Of a DNA stretch of 51,103 nucleotides, positions 11,701-20,303 are shown piece after piece. The notes beneath the pieces were generated by a model. It ran no database searches. It had not been told where the DNA came from and worked only from the letters and a program-made list of their open reading frames with translations. A program made the translations under genes and the position numbers. The stretch spans positions 1-51,103 of the forward strand of contig QPMI01000694.1 in assembly GCA_004431415.1 (NCBI GenBank). The letters are read 5' to 3'. Position 1 is the stretch's first letter, and the number at the start of each line of letters is the position of its first letter. Source of the DNA: Cyanophora paradoxa. Lineage: Eukaryota > Glaucocystophyceae > Cyanophorales > Cyanophoraceae.

Positions 11701-12760
11701 TAACGACGAGAAGCTTACCTCAGTTGAACGAACTCCAAAGCTCGTTCCGAATCTGCTTCCAAAAAAGAATTATGTTGTTGATGGACGCTTGCTTCAGCTC
11801 TATACGTCACTGGGAATGATAGTAACCAACATCCATCGGGTCCTATCGTACGAACAAAGCGCATGGCTAGGGCGTTTCATAGATCTCAATACTCAAAAAC
11901 GTAAAGAATCGCAGTTCACATACCAGAAGGACCTTTACAAGTTGATGAACAACAGTGTCTTCGGAAAGACGATGGAGAACGTGAGAAAGCACTGCTTTTC
12001 AGAGCTTGTGACTTCGGGAGACCGTCTGGTGAAGATCAACAGCGAACCAAATCGGTTGAAGCAGGTGGTGATGTACGAAGAGAACCTTGTATTCGTTTCC
12101 AAGCGCAAAAGTGAGTACAATCTGAACAAACCTATCTACTGCGGGTTCGTCATCCTCGAACTTTCCAAGCTGCACATGTACCGCTTTTACTACCAGGTGC
12201 TCAAGCCGCTTTGGGGCCAGCGGCTGACACTATTAGGTACGGATACTGACAGTCTCATCATCGAGGTTCGCACCAAAGATATCTATGCTGATTTACGCTC
12301 AATCAAGCATGAGCTGGATGTTAGCGACTACCCAGAGACACATCGATTCTTCGATGGCATGACAGCCGATGAGGTTCGAGCTCTACGATCGATGGGGAAA
12401 ACTCCGGGATTATTCAAGGATGAGCTCCATGGTCTGCAAATGACAGAGTGGATCGCTAACCGGCCGAAATCTTACTATTATTCGCGTGAAGATTGCACGG
12501 ACAAGCAGGTATGCAAGGGTATTCAAAAGACGTACTACAACAGACTCACAAGGGATGTTTCTCTCCGGTGCGTCTGTCCTAAAGAGGGAGAAAAGCAATC
12601 GTATGACATCAAAGGAATTCTCGGTTTCCGCTCGAAACAACATGAGATTTATTTACAACGAACCTCGCGCCAGGCTCTCCATCCCCTTGATACCAAACGC
12701 TTCCTCGAGACTGACGGGATCAACACCCGAGCGATTGGCCATTATAAAAATCGCGCCTGA
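8714..12760 (+). CDS. polB: Protein-primed family B DNA polymerase (Polinton type), with apparent frameshifts
   Basis: Replicates the element using a terminal protein as primer. Starts at ATG 8714. The N-terminal ~300 residues are unassigned. Then comes the domain typical of Maverick polymerases (NNECFKYAVLAA near 9547, HYLWIKNISRLF near 9850, and a C2H2-like CLAC...H...C segment near 9920-9985). Exonuclease motif I is VGYADSET near 10080. An EndoVII-like zinc module follows (CYMC, HRDHCH, C-x2-CN, about 10366-10460). Exo II is FWHNGRGFDFH near 10500 and Exo III lies in the DTLLADVF segment near 11095. Polymerase motif A is YLDANNLYG near 11440, motif B YKLMNNSVFGKTMEN near 11937, motif C TDTDS near 12244. 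Frame changes occur near 10840-10890, 10960, 11050 and 11260. The total of ~1345 codons is normal for the family. Integrase follows 9 bp after the TGA. Confidence 0.95.
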
Positions 12761-12769
12761 TTTACAACG

Positions 12770-13536
12770 ATGTACCAGATTACTGCGCCACCGGGTGCGT
12801 GGCAAATTGACGTGCTGTTCATTGGGAGATTTCGCCTGTTCGCAGCGGTCGAGATTGCAACCCGTTTCGCTGTGGTACGTAAGCTCGAGACTTTTAAGCA
12901 GCTTCCAAAATGATCGAGCAGCTACTGGAATATGGGCTTTCAGGAGACAGACGGCTTCAACACAGCGGCAATTCGGGAAATGGCTGAAGAGAACTCGTTG
13001 AAAATGCATACTGATTGGCTAAGGATATCACATTTCAAAAGCTCCAAGCTGGAATATCGACAGGTTCGCGAGGACATTGCGAGCACTGATTCAGACTGAT
13101 ACAGAAGCTCGTGGCTCCCCGCATTTCTCTCACGTTTGCCGGCAATTGTCAAGGCGTAAATGAAACAGCCCACAGCTCTTTCGGCGGGGAGCACTCACCG
13201 AAGTGGATGCGGGAAAATACAAGGTAGCCGAGCAGCTGCATCAAGTTAGACAGCGACAGACGATATTGAACGAGACAATTCGAACATACCGCGCACAGGG
13301 ACCGAAGTGCAAGTTCTCGAGCCGAAGCCAAGCGTTTTTGCGAAGGGAACCACAAGCCAAGCAAGGAGACGTACATAGTTGCTGGCGCTGATAAGAACCG
13401 TGTTCGACTCGTTACGAAACAGGGTGTGGAAATTTCTAGACGTGTTAAACCATCGGAAATACGTCAACCGCGTGAGCTTGCACTCAAACACGAATCGAAA
13501 AAGAAGAAGTGCAAATGCGACAGCAGAGACGATTGA
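12770..13536 (+). pseudogene. int: Retroviral-type DDE integrase of the Polinton (frameshifted)
   Basis: Inserts the element into host DNA, giving the 6-bp duplication seen here. From ATG 12770 the core begins with GAWQIDVLFIGRF (first catalytic Asp in WQID) and AAVEIATRFAVV, then stops at 12901-12903 through an apparent frameshift. It continues in another frame with ETDGFNTAAIREMAEENSL (about 12941-12995; the Asp here is the best candidate for the second catalytic residue). A segment reading NETAHSSFGGEHSP (about 13158-13200) matches the conserved region after the core. The C-terminal DNA-binding domain is clear near 13330-13480: FAKGTTSQA, YIVAGADKNRVRLV and RRVKPSEIRQP, an SH3/chromo-like fold, then a Lys-rich tail to TGA 13534-13536. 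The third catalytic acid was not located with confidence. Confidence 0.82.
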
Positions 13537-13664
13537 GACGTGAGGTTTGATCGAAACGAAAAAATACAGCGGCCAAGCCGGCAGTATCGAGAGCTCAAGA
13601 AGCTTGAGATTGCAGGGAGCCAAAGCTACGAGCAGGTGCTAAAGCTGCATCACCTCGAGCTCTA

Positions 13665-13893
13665 CAGAAGCTCCGCTCTTCGCGAGGATCTACGCGCAAT
13701 AGCATTCCTGTGGTACTCCCGGATCCGATCAGGATTCTCAGCTCGATACTTCGCTGTGATGGCAAGCTGTTTCAAACGTATGTTCGTTCGTGTGGCGCAG
13801 TTTGCGATTGCGTTCAGCATTCTTCTGCGTCGCTCTGCTAAAATCTCCGGGGTGACCTCGATCGGTTTAGGACCCTTCTTCTTCGGCTGATAA
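13665..13893 (-). CDS. Possible short basic ORF of the Polinton
   Basis: On the minus strand a ~75-codon frame reads from a Lys-rich start (PKKKGPKPIEVTPEILAE) to AIARRSSRRAELL and a stop near 13665. It includes KYRAENPDRIREYHRNA, a pattern often seen around EndoVII/HNH-type phage nucleases, but the metal-binding residues are absent. No in-frame ATG precedes it, so it is either a fragment or starts after a frameshift. The opposite strand is also open (13540-13890) but its translation has no convincing feature. Confidence 0.3.
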
Positions 13894-14108
13894 GGCTCAT
13901 TGTTAAAAGACGAACCTTAGGAGGTCGCCACGGCCACGTTTAACCGCAGCGCAATCCGCAGTAATTGCAGAAGTCATTGTTCGGCTTGTCTCTCAATAAT
14001 AAGAGACATAAATCCTTTTAAGACAAATTAGCGCGACTTTTGAGGCTTAAAGATAATGCAATCTGTAGATGTAACAAAAAGTCGCAGCAAAGCAGCTCGC
14101 TGCGCAGA
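13894..14108. other. Intergenic AT-rich stretch in the Polinton
   Basis: About 215 bp without a supported gene. It contains an imperfect inverted pair around AATAATAAGAGACATAAATCC (about 13995-14015), similar in composition to the leader before polB, and may hold the promoter of the HNH gene. No further signal seen. Confidence 0.3.
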
Positions 14109-14617
14109 TGGAGGTTATCGTTCCTGATGTACCAGAGGGCACTGCTTTGATCCGCTGATAGGAATTCGCAATCGACGCAAAGTCATCGTCGCTACGCTCT
14201 CGTGTCACACGATGATGCTGAGCGTGTGCTGGGATTTCGCTGGAGTTTGGACAATGGATATGCTCGAGCCAAAATCAACGGAAAGAGCGTGTACTTGCAT
14301 ACATTCATCAGTGGCAATCTTGAGAATGGTTGACGTTAGATCATATCAACAACGATCCAAAAGACAATCGTCGCGACAACCTCCGTTTAGCAACAGCTCG
14401 TCAACAGAATTTGAATCGTGGACAGCGGCGAGATAACACTTCAGGATACATTGGCGTCAGCTTCCATCAGCAACATGGTAAATGGAAAGCATACTATAAG
14501 ATAAATGACCGCCAAAAGCACATCGGTCTGTTTCAAACAGCAGAGGCTGCAGCTCGTGCTCGCGATGCATATGCATTGGAACATACCAGCGAAGAGGACA
14601 AACCATTCTGCGGTTGA
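14109..14617 (+). CDS. HNH endonuclease with C-terminal AP2 DNA-binding domain (frameshifted)
   Basis: A homing-endonuclease-like protein expected to bind and nick a specific DNA site. From ATG 14109 (MEVIVPDVPEGTAL) through an apparent frameshift to YALVSHDDAERVLGF (about 14187-14231) and GYARAKINGKSVYLHTF, then a second frameshift near 14325. The HNH core reads LDHINNDPKDNRRDNLR (14333-14383) followed by ATARQQNLNRG. The AP2 domain is about 14440-14570: SGYIGVSFHQQHGKWKA, YYKIND, HIGLFQTAEAAARARD. Length (~168 codons) and domain order match free-standing phage and algal-virus HNH-AP2 enzymes. It stands between the integrase and the ExoX-C-like ORF, with no sign that it lies in an intron. 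The two one-base breaks could be read errors. Confidence 0.88.
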
Positions 14618-14694
14618 ACTTCCCACAGGTTTGAATGAAGGGAATAACACCCCTTGGGCGCAGCCGAGGCAGCTTGTCTGCCGATTATTTTTTA

Positions 14695-14882
14695 ATGGAA
14701 CTCGAATTCGAAACGGTAGAGGAAGAGTTTAATCTCGAAGACTGCTGGCCTGGAAGAATCACGAATCGCCTGATCATCTGATTTCGTTCGGCATTTACAA
14801 GGGCACATCGTTCCTGTGGATTGCCTCAGCGAAACCGGAATATACTAGCTGGTTGTTGCGACAGCCTTGGCTACCGACTTTT
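14695..14882 (+). CDS. Small ExoX-C/DUF3820-like domain protein (frameshifted)
   Basis: ATG 14695 starts MELEFETVEEEFNLED, and after an apparent one-base shift near 14765 continues with PDHLISFGIYKGTSFLWI (14772-14822) and a Tyr-x2-Trp-Leu-Leu ending. The pattern fG-YKG--f-wI...p-Y--WLL is that of the small domain found at the C-terminus of exonuclease X and as a stand-alone protein in phages and large DNA viruses. It is thought to bind nucleic acid; no catalytic residues are expected. The ORF stays open into the antisense of the ATPase gene to 15077. A one-base correction near 14860 would stop it at about 14880, tail-to-tail with the ATPase. Confidence 0.5.
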
Positions 14883-15559
14883 GATCGCGCTGCTTTTTTA
14901 CGCGCACAAAGCGCAATAGAGCCGAAGTCGTTCCAGACGATTTGTCAACAGAATAAACGCGGTCCGCGGTCGCAGCTTCATATATCAAAACCTGATACGA
15001 ATGATTCAATTCAACGAAAAGACGCATTAGATTTGCTCGAGTCGCTCCGGCGTTGTATTCGTCGAAAACGCAGTTGAACTCTTTAACGTTTGAGAGAATT
15101 GATGAGAAACAGACGTACTCGCAATTCCTTCGAACTGTAGGGCTGATTCCACAAAGACGTTGAGTGGTTACAAAAAGGCTCATGTTATAATGACGCCCAC
15201 TAGTAAAAAGCTTTGCATTAATCGGTCGCTGTGGACGTTCACAAGGTCATTATCGAGCAAATCATCTAGAACGATTGCAATCTTGCGCTCATCTTTCTTG
15301 CGTCGCCTTTCTTTTTGTTGCTCTAGAAGACTCTCAACCAAAACTGGATCCCATTCTTCGTGAATATTGTTTGAGCGAGTCGTGTCGTCCACTGTTCTGT
15401 AAATGCTGTGGTACTAAATACGAAGATATCGTCTAGCTGCGGAGCTACTGCATTTAATACGTGTTTAACGTAGGTGCTTTTTCCCGAGTTGGTGGGGCCG
15501 ACAAACAAGAACCGTTTAGGCAGTTTTATTTCTGTAGGATCAAACAGTTTGATATCCAT
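14845..15559 (-). CDS. Packaging ATPase, FtsK-HerA/A32-like (two apparent frameshifts)
   Basis: Pumps the element's DNA into a capsid. ATG 15559 directly follows the capsid gene stop (0 bp between). The protein begins MDIKLFDPTEIKLPKRFLF, then Walker A GPTNSGKS (about 15493-15470), then after a frame change near 15380 a Walker B strand IAIVLDDLLDN (about 15290-15258). After a second change near 15180 comes the sensor region FVTTQRLCGISPTVRRNC (about 15175-15120), where Thr-Gln and the Arg are the usual polar and Arg-finger positions. It ends at 14845. About 235 codons in total, the usual size for Polinton and virophage ATPases. Clustering with the capsid genes supports a virion-forming element. 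Confidence 0.9.
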
Positions 15560-16784
15560 CTAGAAGTTACTTACCTTTAGAGTTGACATTTGATACGAGT
15601 TAATTACGAGAACATTGTGGCGCAGGACGTGGAAGTCAACAACTGCTGGCGCTGCGTTTGTGCAGCCGGTCACAGTTAGCGAGCAGTAGCTGCTGCTGGA
15701 ATTAAAGAAGTCTGTGTAGCCGAGGACAGCGTTATGCAGTGAGTCTTTGCCAGATTTCGAAAGCACAATCCCATAGACATTTCCGTCCTCGAAGCCAAGG
15801 GCTGAATTGCCAGTGGTTGCACCGCGGTATTGAGTTGGAATGTGATAGCACGATGATACAAACCCAGAGATTGGCTTATTGCTGATGTCGAGAGTTCGGT
15901 TGTTGTGCATGATCTCAAACGAATCGATTTTCAGCGCATTTCCGTTGCCAGCAAATGAATTGTGATTGCGAGTGCCCAGGTGATTCGCATTACGCACTGT
16001 CATCAGGATCGCGTGCACAAGGCGCTGACGTTGGCAAGGGAGATTTCGACTGCATTCCCCGCGTCGTCAGTCTTTAACTGCCTCGAGCGCTTTGAAATAA
16101 TCTCGGTGAAAGGAATTCGAATACCACCGCTCTCGTTTGCAGATTTAAGCATAGACTCAGCCTCTTCGCTAGGATATTCACGAACTGGCAAACCAGGGCA
16201 CAATCCGTTAGAGTTGCAACAGCACTAGCGACAGTTCCAACCACGCCAGCCGAACGGAAGTCAATTTCGACGGTTGGCATGTCAGCCAGTGCGAGCAGCG
16301 GGAAGTACGAATTGTCCCAGAGCTGGAGGGGATCTTTAGTACGTACTCGCGACTCGCATCGAGAATCTCAAGAGCCGCGTCCTTTCCAAGCCGTAGCTGC
16401 TAGCAAAAGCCTGGCGGACGCAACGCTATTATCAATGAGCGCGTTCACAGTGAGCCAGTCTCCAGGGATCACCATCTTGAAGGATCCATGAACAAAGCGC
16501 ACGTTTTCAATAAATGCACCAGCGCCATTAGGCAGCACCGAGGCGGCAGCTCCGCCAGCGACGCTGACCTTAAAGTATAGCGAGACACCGTTTAGAAGCT
16601 GCTTGCGCGGAAGGTCGAAAGCGGCAGTCTGCGCGAAGCCGTACGAGTTGCCTCGCGGACGGATCGTTTCAAGGAAAGGCTTGAACTTGGGGCTGACACC
16701 GACAGTGAGACCTGGGGATAAATAAAGTTCGCTTGAACCTTTGGTAGTGAGGAGCTCCTTTAGAGTTGTTCCTGCTTGCGCCAT
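15560..16784 (-). CDS. Candidate major capsid protein (double jelly roll), frameshifted
   Basis: Starts at ATG 16784 (MAQAGTTLKELL) and ends at TAG 15560-15562, abutting the ATPase ATG. Three or four frame changes (about 16370, 16300, 16130 and 16015) divide ~405 codons. Segments resemble Polinton major capsid proteins in size and style: DLPRKQLLNGVSLYFKVSV near 16610-16555, NVRFVHGSFKMVIPGDWLTV near 16500, LALADMPTVEIDFRS near 16300-16250, and a late block with NHNSFAGNGNALKID and FFNSSSSYCSLTV. No short diagnostic motif exists for this fold, so the call rests on length, beta-rich sequence, position next to ATPase and minor capsid, and the element type. Structure prediction would settle it. 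Confidence 0.72.
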
Positions 16785-16810
16785 TTGCTATTATAGACCA
16801 GAAAATTTTC
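16785..16810. promoter_or_regulatory. 26-bp divergent promoter space between the two capsid genes
   Basis: The minus-strand capsid ATG (16784) and the plus-strand minor-capsid ATG (16811) face away from each other across only 26 bp, with an AT-rich TATTATAGACC core. Any promoter here must be bidirectional or must lie inside the coding sequences. Confidence 0.45.
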
Positions 16811-17705
16811 ATGCATATTGTTGTAAAGATGAAGCTCCGCGTAAATGTCGATTCTAGGGACCGGTTCGAAGGCACGTCCTCGAATTTCAAGATCAATCTC
16901 CCAAGGCCCTCGTTAATGTAAAGTCGGTGCGAGTTGATTCGCTAGAACTGTTTCATAACATGTTCAACCTGTCCACACAAGCCGCAATTATCACCGGCAC
17001 CCTTGATCCCTCTGGCGTTGAGAAAACACGTGCCAACACTTTCAAGCCCGGAGTCTATACGCCAACCTCCCTTGCAAACTATCTAAGCACGCTTCTTAAA
17101 ACCCAGCAGTATAGTTACGGCGGAACTACTTATCAGCGCAAGTTCGTCGTTCAGTTCGAAGAGATCTCAATGCGGCTTAGGTTCCTGTGTGAAGCGGACT
17201 TTATTTTGAGCTTCACATCGGCCGAACTATCGAACCTGCTCGGGTTTGCGAAGACTCTCAGTGACCTTTCCAGTGAGCTTGACACACCTGAGACAATCGA
17301 TGGCGTACAATATTCGTACGAGCTGTTCAGCGATATGCCAGTTGATCTACTTTATCACACGTATTTGTTCCTGTACATTCAGCAGATCAAAGGCCCGATC
17401 TTGACACTTAACCCCTATACAACGGGCTCGATCGCAAAGATTCACATCGACTCAAATTCGGGGAGCTCATCAAGTTCACATCTGAGGATCGTGTTCCCGT
17501 CACAGGCTTCGATCGAAACGCTGAGCTGTCTGAACTTGACATATCGCTGCGCTATCATAATGGAACAGACGCTGTCACAAACACAGAGTTCTCGTTCGTG
17601 CTAGAGTTCGATATCGAGGATGTCTCTTACACGTCTGCTGCTGCTAAATCCGCAATTAAGAATGCAGCCAGCGAGTACGTCCCCTTCGACAGATCGTTCG
17701 CATAA
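16811..17705 (+). CDS. Candidate minor capsid (penton) protein, frameshifted
   Basis: ATG 16811 begins MHIVVKMKLRVNVDSRDRFE, followed by TSSNFKINLP, the typical penton N-terminus in which a short tail leads into a beta-rich single jelly roll. An apparent missing base at about 16912 moves the frame; it continues with VRVDSLELFHNMFN, a YTPTSLANYLSTLL segment and NLLGFAKTLSDL. A second shift near 17490 leads to NAELSELDISLRYHNG and a FSFVLEFDIEDVSYTS strand before TAA 17703-17705. About 298 codons. Close spacing and divergent orientation to the major capsid gene match Polinton layouts. Confidence 0.75.
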
Positions 17706-17730
17706 GTTTTTTCCCACTGCTTAGTTAAAG

Positions 17731-18377
17731 ATGCCTCCGCGAAAGAAGTCGACAGACATGCAGTCTCGGCTGCGCACTCCGCAGCTTGAAGTCGCTTCCA
17801 GCCCTACTAAGAAGAATCACATCGAGTTCTTGAGTGGTGATACTGGTGCTTACCCGCTAGTCCGTCGCGCTGGTGGCGGTGAGGGTGCATCCATCGATTA
17901 CGCTCTTACCGCCGACGAGAACGCTATTCTGATAAGATCCCGAATTCGCGGACTAAGAAGACCAAGACTAGCAAGCTAAAGGATACTGACGATGGGCCGC
18001 TGTACATCTCAGAGACGGCTAATCGTAGCAGGTATTTCATTAAAACTGTGACCGGTCTTAAGACAGTTTCAAAGAAGCGAGCTAGTGACCTTATAGCTGG
18101 CATCGCGGCTGAGACTAAGATGGAAAACAAGATTTTAAATGAACCGATCACGAAGACAAAGATCGAGAAGAAGGTTGCCCCTCCTGCAGCTGCTGTTCCT
18201 GCCAAGACGATCGTTGCGATCCCTGAGGTCGATGAGAATGCTAGCGAGCTGCCTGTAGCTAACGCATCGATCCTGCGCATCGCCTCTAGCAGTGCTGATC
18301 CTGTCGGGCCGGCGATCGAGTACAAGCCAATGCTGAGCGGCTTCACTAAGCTAGGGCTCCGGCATCGCTGGGAGTGA
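17731..18377 (+). CDS. Unknown Lys/Ala-rich Polinton protein (one frameshift)
   Basis: Begins at ATG 17731 (MPPRKKSTDMQSRLRTPQ), 25 bp after the minor capsid stop, and ends at TGA 18375-18377. A frame change lies near 17930, after ALTADENAIL. The C-terminal half is rich in Lys, Ala and Pro (KTKIEKKVAPPAAAVPAK) and ends with MLSGFTKLGLRHRWE. About 215 codons, with no enzyme motif, signal peptide or membrane helix. The basic N-terminus and location behind the capsid gene suggest a virion-associated or DNA-binding protein, but this is inference only. Confidence 0.65.
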
Positions 18378-18427
18378 CCGAGTGGCGCAGAGAAAGTCTT
18401 ACCCGAAAAATGGTCGAATTACAGTAA

Positions 18428-18545
18428 GCTAGCATAAAAGTGAAGTATTAGTTTCTAAACTTCTATGCTGGCATAAAAGTGAAGTATTAGTTTCTAAACT
18501 TCTATGCTGGCATAAAAGTGAAATATTAGTTTCTAAACTTCTATG
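18428..18545 (+). repeat. 39-bp tandem repeat, three copies
   Basis: The unit GCTGGCATAAAAGTGAAGTA continues with TTAGTTTCTAAACTTCTAT and occurs three times back to back, with one or two mismatches. It lies just after the last Polinton gene and could act as a transcription terminator or replication-associated array. No spacers occur, so it is not a CRISPR. Confidence 0.85.
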
Positions 18546-18785
18546 CTGGCAATGTCCAGAAGTATTAATATATATTAAGTAACTTCTGGCAATGCCCAAA
18601 GTAATATCTATTCTTTTAATACTTCTGGCAATGCCCAAAGGTAATATCTATTCTTTTAATACTTCTGGGCAATGCCCATAGGTGATATCTATTCTTTTAA
18701 TACTTCTGGGCAATGCCTATAGGTAATATCTATTCTTTTAATACTTCTGGGCAATGCCCATAGGTTATATCTATTTTTTAAAAAC
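18546..18785 (+). repeat. 39-41-bp tandem repeat, about five and a half copies
   Basis: A second array follows directly: each unit runs from GGCAATGCCCA through TATCTATTCTTTTAATACTTCT. The first copy is divergent, and units three to five have gained a G at the joint. The shared length and the common ACTTCT ending suggest that it derives from the 39-bp array before it. Confidence 0.85.
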
Positions 18786-18789
18786 TTCG

Positions 18790-19235
18790 AGGCATGTCCA
18801 CAAGTACTTTGGACAAATGTTCACGTCCAGAGGTCGCTAAGCGACTTTGGACAAAAGTTCACGTCCAAGATCCTCAACCCTGCTGGCACATCCCAACGCA
18901 TGTTTTGCACAATCCAACCTCTAGTATAGCCTCGTTTGCACTATTGGAGATGTCTGCACGAGTTGCTAGCTGACTTGGGTGTCGTTCTGGAGTTCGTGAC
19001 TTTGGACAAAAGTTCACGTCCAAGATCCTCAACCTGCTGGCACATCCCAACGCATGTTTTGCACGATCCGACCTCTAGTATAGCCTCGTTTGCACTATAG
19101 GAGACGCCTGCACGAATTGCTAGTTTACTTGGGTGGCGTTTTGGAGTTCGTGACTTTGGACAAAAGTTCACGTCCAAGGTCGCCTAGTGACTTTGGACAA
19201 AAGTTCACGTCCAAGATCTCCAAGCTTCTAGGCAA
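18790..19235 (+). repeat. ~157-bp tandem repeat with an embedded short repeat
   Basis: A unit starting GACTTTGGACAAAAGTTCAC (18842, 18999) is repeated in tandem. Its first ~27 bp recur alone at 19153 and 19188, with a diverged copy at about 18801. The core contains CTTTGGAC, which forms an imperfect palindrome with GTTCACGTCCAAG. With the two 39-bp arrays this makes an ~0.8-kb gene-free, repeat-only tail between the last gene and the right inverted repeat. Confidence 0.8.
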
Positions 19236-19260
19236 CCTCACTCATAGGTGTCAGATCGCT

Positions 19261-19527
19261 GATTCACAGACCGGCGCGTTTGGGGCCCGCCTCAATTCAC
19301 TGCTATATCGTTTTGCATTATCGATCGACCTAGACACCAGATACTACCTAGCGGTTGCTGGATGGAAGGGGAGGTAGACCAGAGGGAGAGAAGGCGGTAG
19401 ACGTAGCGAGAGAGTGGGAAAGAATGAGGGCTGGGAAGGCGCTGGAGTGGGTGAGTGAGGGGTGGGTTTGGGGTTGAGGGTGGCAAAGAGGGCGGGCCCA
19501 CCCTGATGGGGGTACTCTCATTTTTTT
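19261..19527 (-). repeat. Right terminal inverted repeat of the Polinton
   Basis: Reverse complement of 8298-8597 without the 31-bp left-only segment. It ends with a run of seven T (six A in the left copy) next to the target duplication. Differences from the left repeat are few and mostly in homopolymers, indicating a young insertion or recent copy correction between the ends. Confidence 0.92.
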
Positions 19528-19533
19528 GCTGGG
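19528..19533 (+). repeat. Target-site duplication GCTGGG, right copy
   Basis: Second copy of the six bases at 8292-8297; the recombinase coding sequence resumes here. Confidence 0.95.
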
Positions 19534-19615
19534 CACTGTACTCTTCCGTGCCCAAGGATATATTGAGGACTACCTCTTTCATCTGTCCTCCGACCTGGCC
19601 GACCTCGGCTTTTGA
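19528..19615 (+). pseudogene. C-terminal end of the split tyrosine recombinase (DIRS copy 1)
   Basis: Continues the frame broken at 8297: ALYSS, then GYIEDYLFHLSSDLADL and a TGA at 19613-19615. It carries the nucleophilic Tyr (TAT 19559-19561) that completes the Arg-His-Arg-Tyr active site. One C is missing relative to copy 2 in GTGCCCAAGG. Removing the Polinton and one TSD would rejoin it to 8297. Confidence 0.85.
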
Positions 19616-19800
19616 GCCGGCGCCGCCGGCGCCTCTCTCACCCGCGGCCGGCCCTACATAATGTTCACTAGGAGTGTGACACCATTGTAGCCCTGACTCT
19701 TTATAATACAATTTTGTCTCTTCGAACCCGCTTGGTCTGCGCGGCACCCTCAGAGACCTTCCCGACGCTCTTTCAACTGGCTGTGACCTGACTCTTGTTT
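19616..19800 (+). mobile_element. 3' terminal region of DIRS copy 1
   Basis: Non-coding end of the retroelement, matching 36471-36656 of copy 2. It contains the right end of the 11-bp terminal inverted repeat (AACTGGCTGTG, 19775-19785) and about 15 bp (ACCTGACTCTTGTTT) before the R repeat begins. Confidence 0.7.
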
Positions 19801-20303
19801 GGTAGGGGTACAGCACTCGTGCGATGTTTTCACGCACAATCGCCACCCCGCGCCTCGGCGGCGGTACCCGGGACCGCTTACCGGCCCGGGTAGAATCGCG
19901 TACCCCGCGCCGGGGTACAGCATTCGCCCCGCCAGGCCCCGTCAGGCGTGGCTCGAGCTGAACGCGTACCCTGCTCAGGGGTACGCCAAAACCTCCGCCT
20001 CGGCCACGAGAATCCGGTACCCGCCGCACGGGTACGGGATTACTCAGCCTTACCGCCGCTCCGGTCCGGAGCAGGGGTAAGCTTTCACCCGCCTCCGGAA
20101 GGAAGCGGCCGAAAGAGCATAAGGCGACCCGCCCTGGTCGGTCGCCGACGTGTTATCCCCACGTTAGGTCTCGGGAAAGCAGCATCCAGCTGCCGTACCT
20201 TCAGGGCCACTCCCGATGCGCTATACCGTGCATCCCTTTAGAATAGTCGTAGGCAAGTTAGGCTAGCTAGGCTTCTCTGATTCCGAATGAAGCGAGGCGT
20301 AAA
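19801..20303 (+). repeat. R repeat, copy A
   Basis: A ~503-bp repeat present five times in the window. It starts GGTAGGGGTACAGCACTCGT and ends GAATGAAGCGAGGCGTAAA. Its first ~230 bp hold about eight GGGTAC/GTACCC motifs arranged as short palindromes, for example GCGTACCCCGCGCCGGGGTAC. Further in lies a GGCGACC...GGTCGCC stem. This copy joins the DIRS 3' end directly, exactly as copy E does on the other arm. No coding potential was recognised; the open frames through it are compositional. Confidence 0.9.

Larger units (their letters stand above)
8298..19527. mobile_element. Polinton/Maverick (virus-like self-synthesising DNA transposon), 11.2 kb
   Basis: Bounded by long terminal inverted repeats and a perfect 6-bp target duplication, and markedly richer in A+T than the flanking retroelement. 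It carries the hallmark set: protein-primed family B DNA polymerase, retroviral-type integrase, FtsK/A32-like packaging ATPase, and candidate double-jelly-roll major and single-jelly-roll minor capsid proteins. An HNH-AP2 endonuclease, an ExoX-C-like domain and a basic unknown protein are extra. No adenovirus-type maturation protease was found. Left-to-right order is polB, int, (small ORF), hnh, exoX-C, then ATPase and MCP on the minus strand, then mCP and an unknown ORF on the plus strand. Nearly every gene has one to several apparent frameshifts, which may be read errors. A polinton-like virus genome integrated as a provirus is an equivalent description. Confidence 0.95.

Noticed and set aside
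15545-15585. Splice-like signals (AAGGTAAGT ... TTCTAG) at the capsid/ATPase joint
   Set aside because: Donor and acceptor would be only about 15 bp apart, too short for an intron. The simple reading is stop TAG followed immediately by ATG.
18428-18785. CRISPR-like array
   Set aside because: Repeats of 39-41 bp are directly adjacent with no unique spacers, and the context is eukaryotic transposon sequence.
8298-19527. Adenovirus-type maturation protease in the Polinton
   Set aside because: I searched the unassigned stretches (13540-14108, 14618-14845, 17731-18377) for the His/Asp/Cys arrangement and saw none, so it is not annotated.
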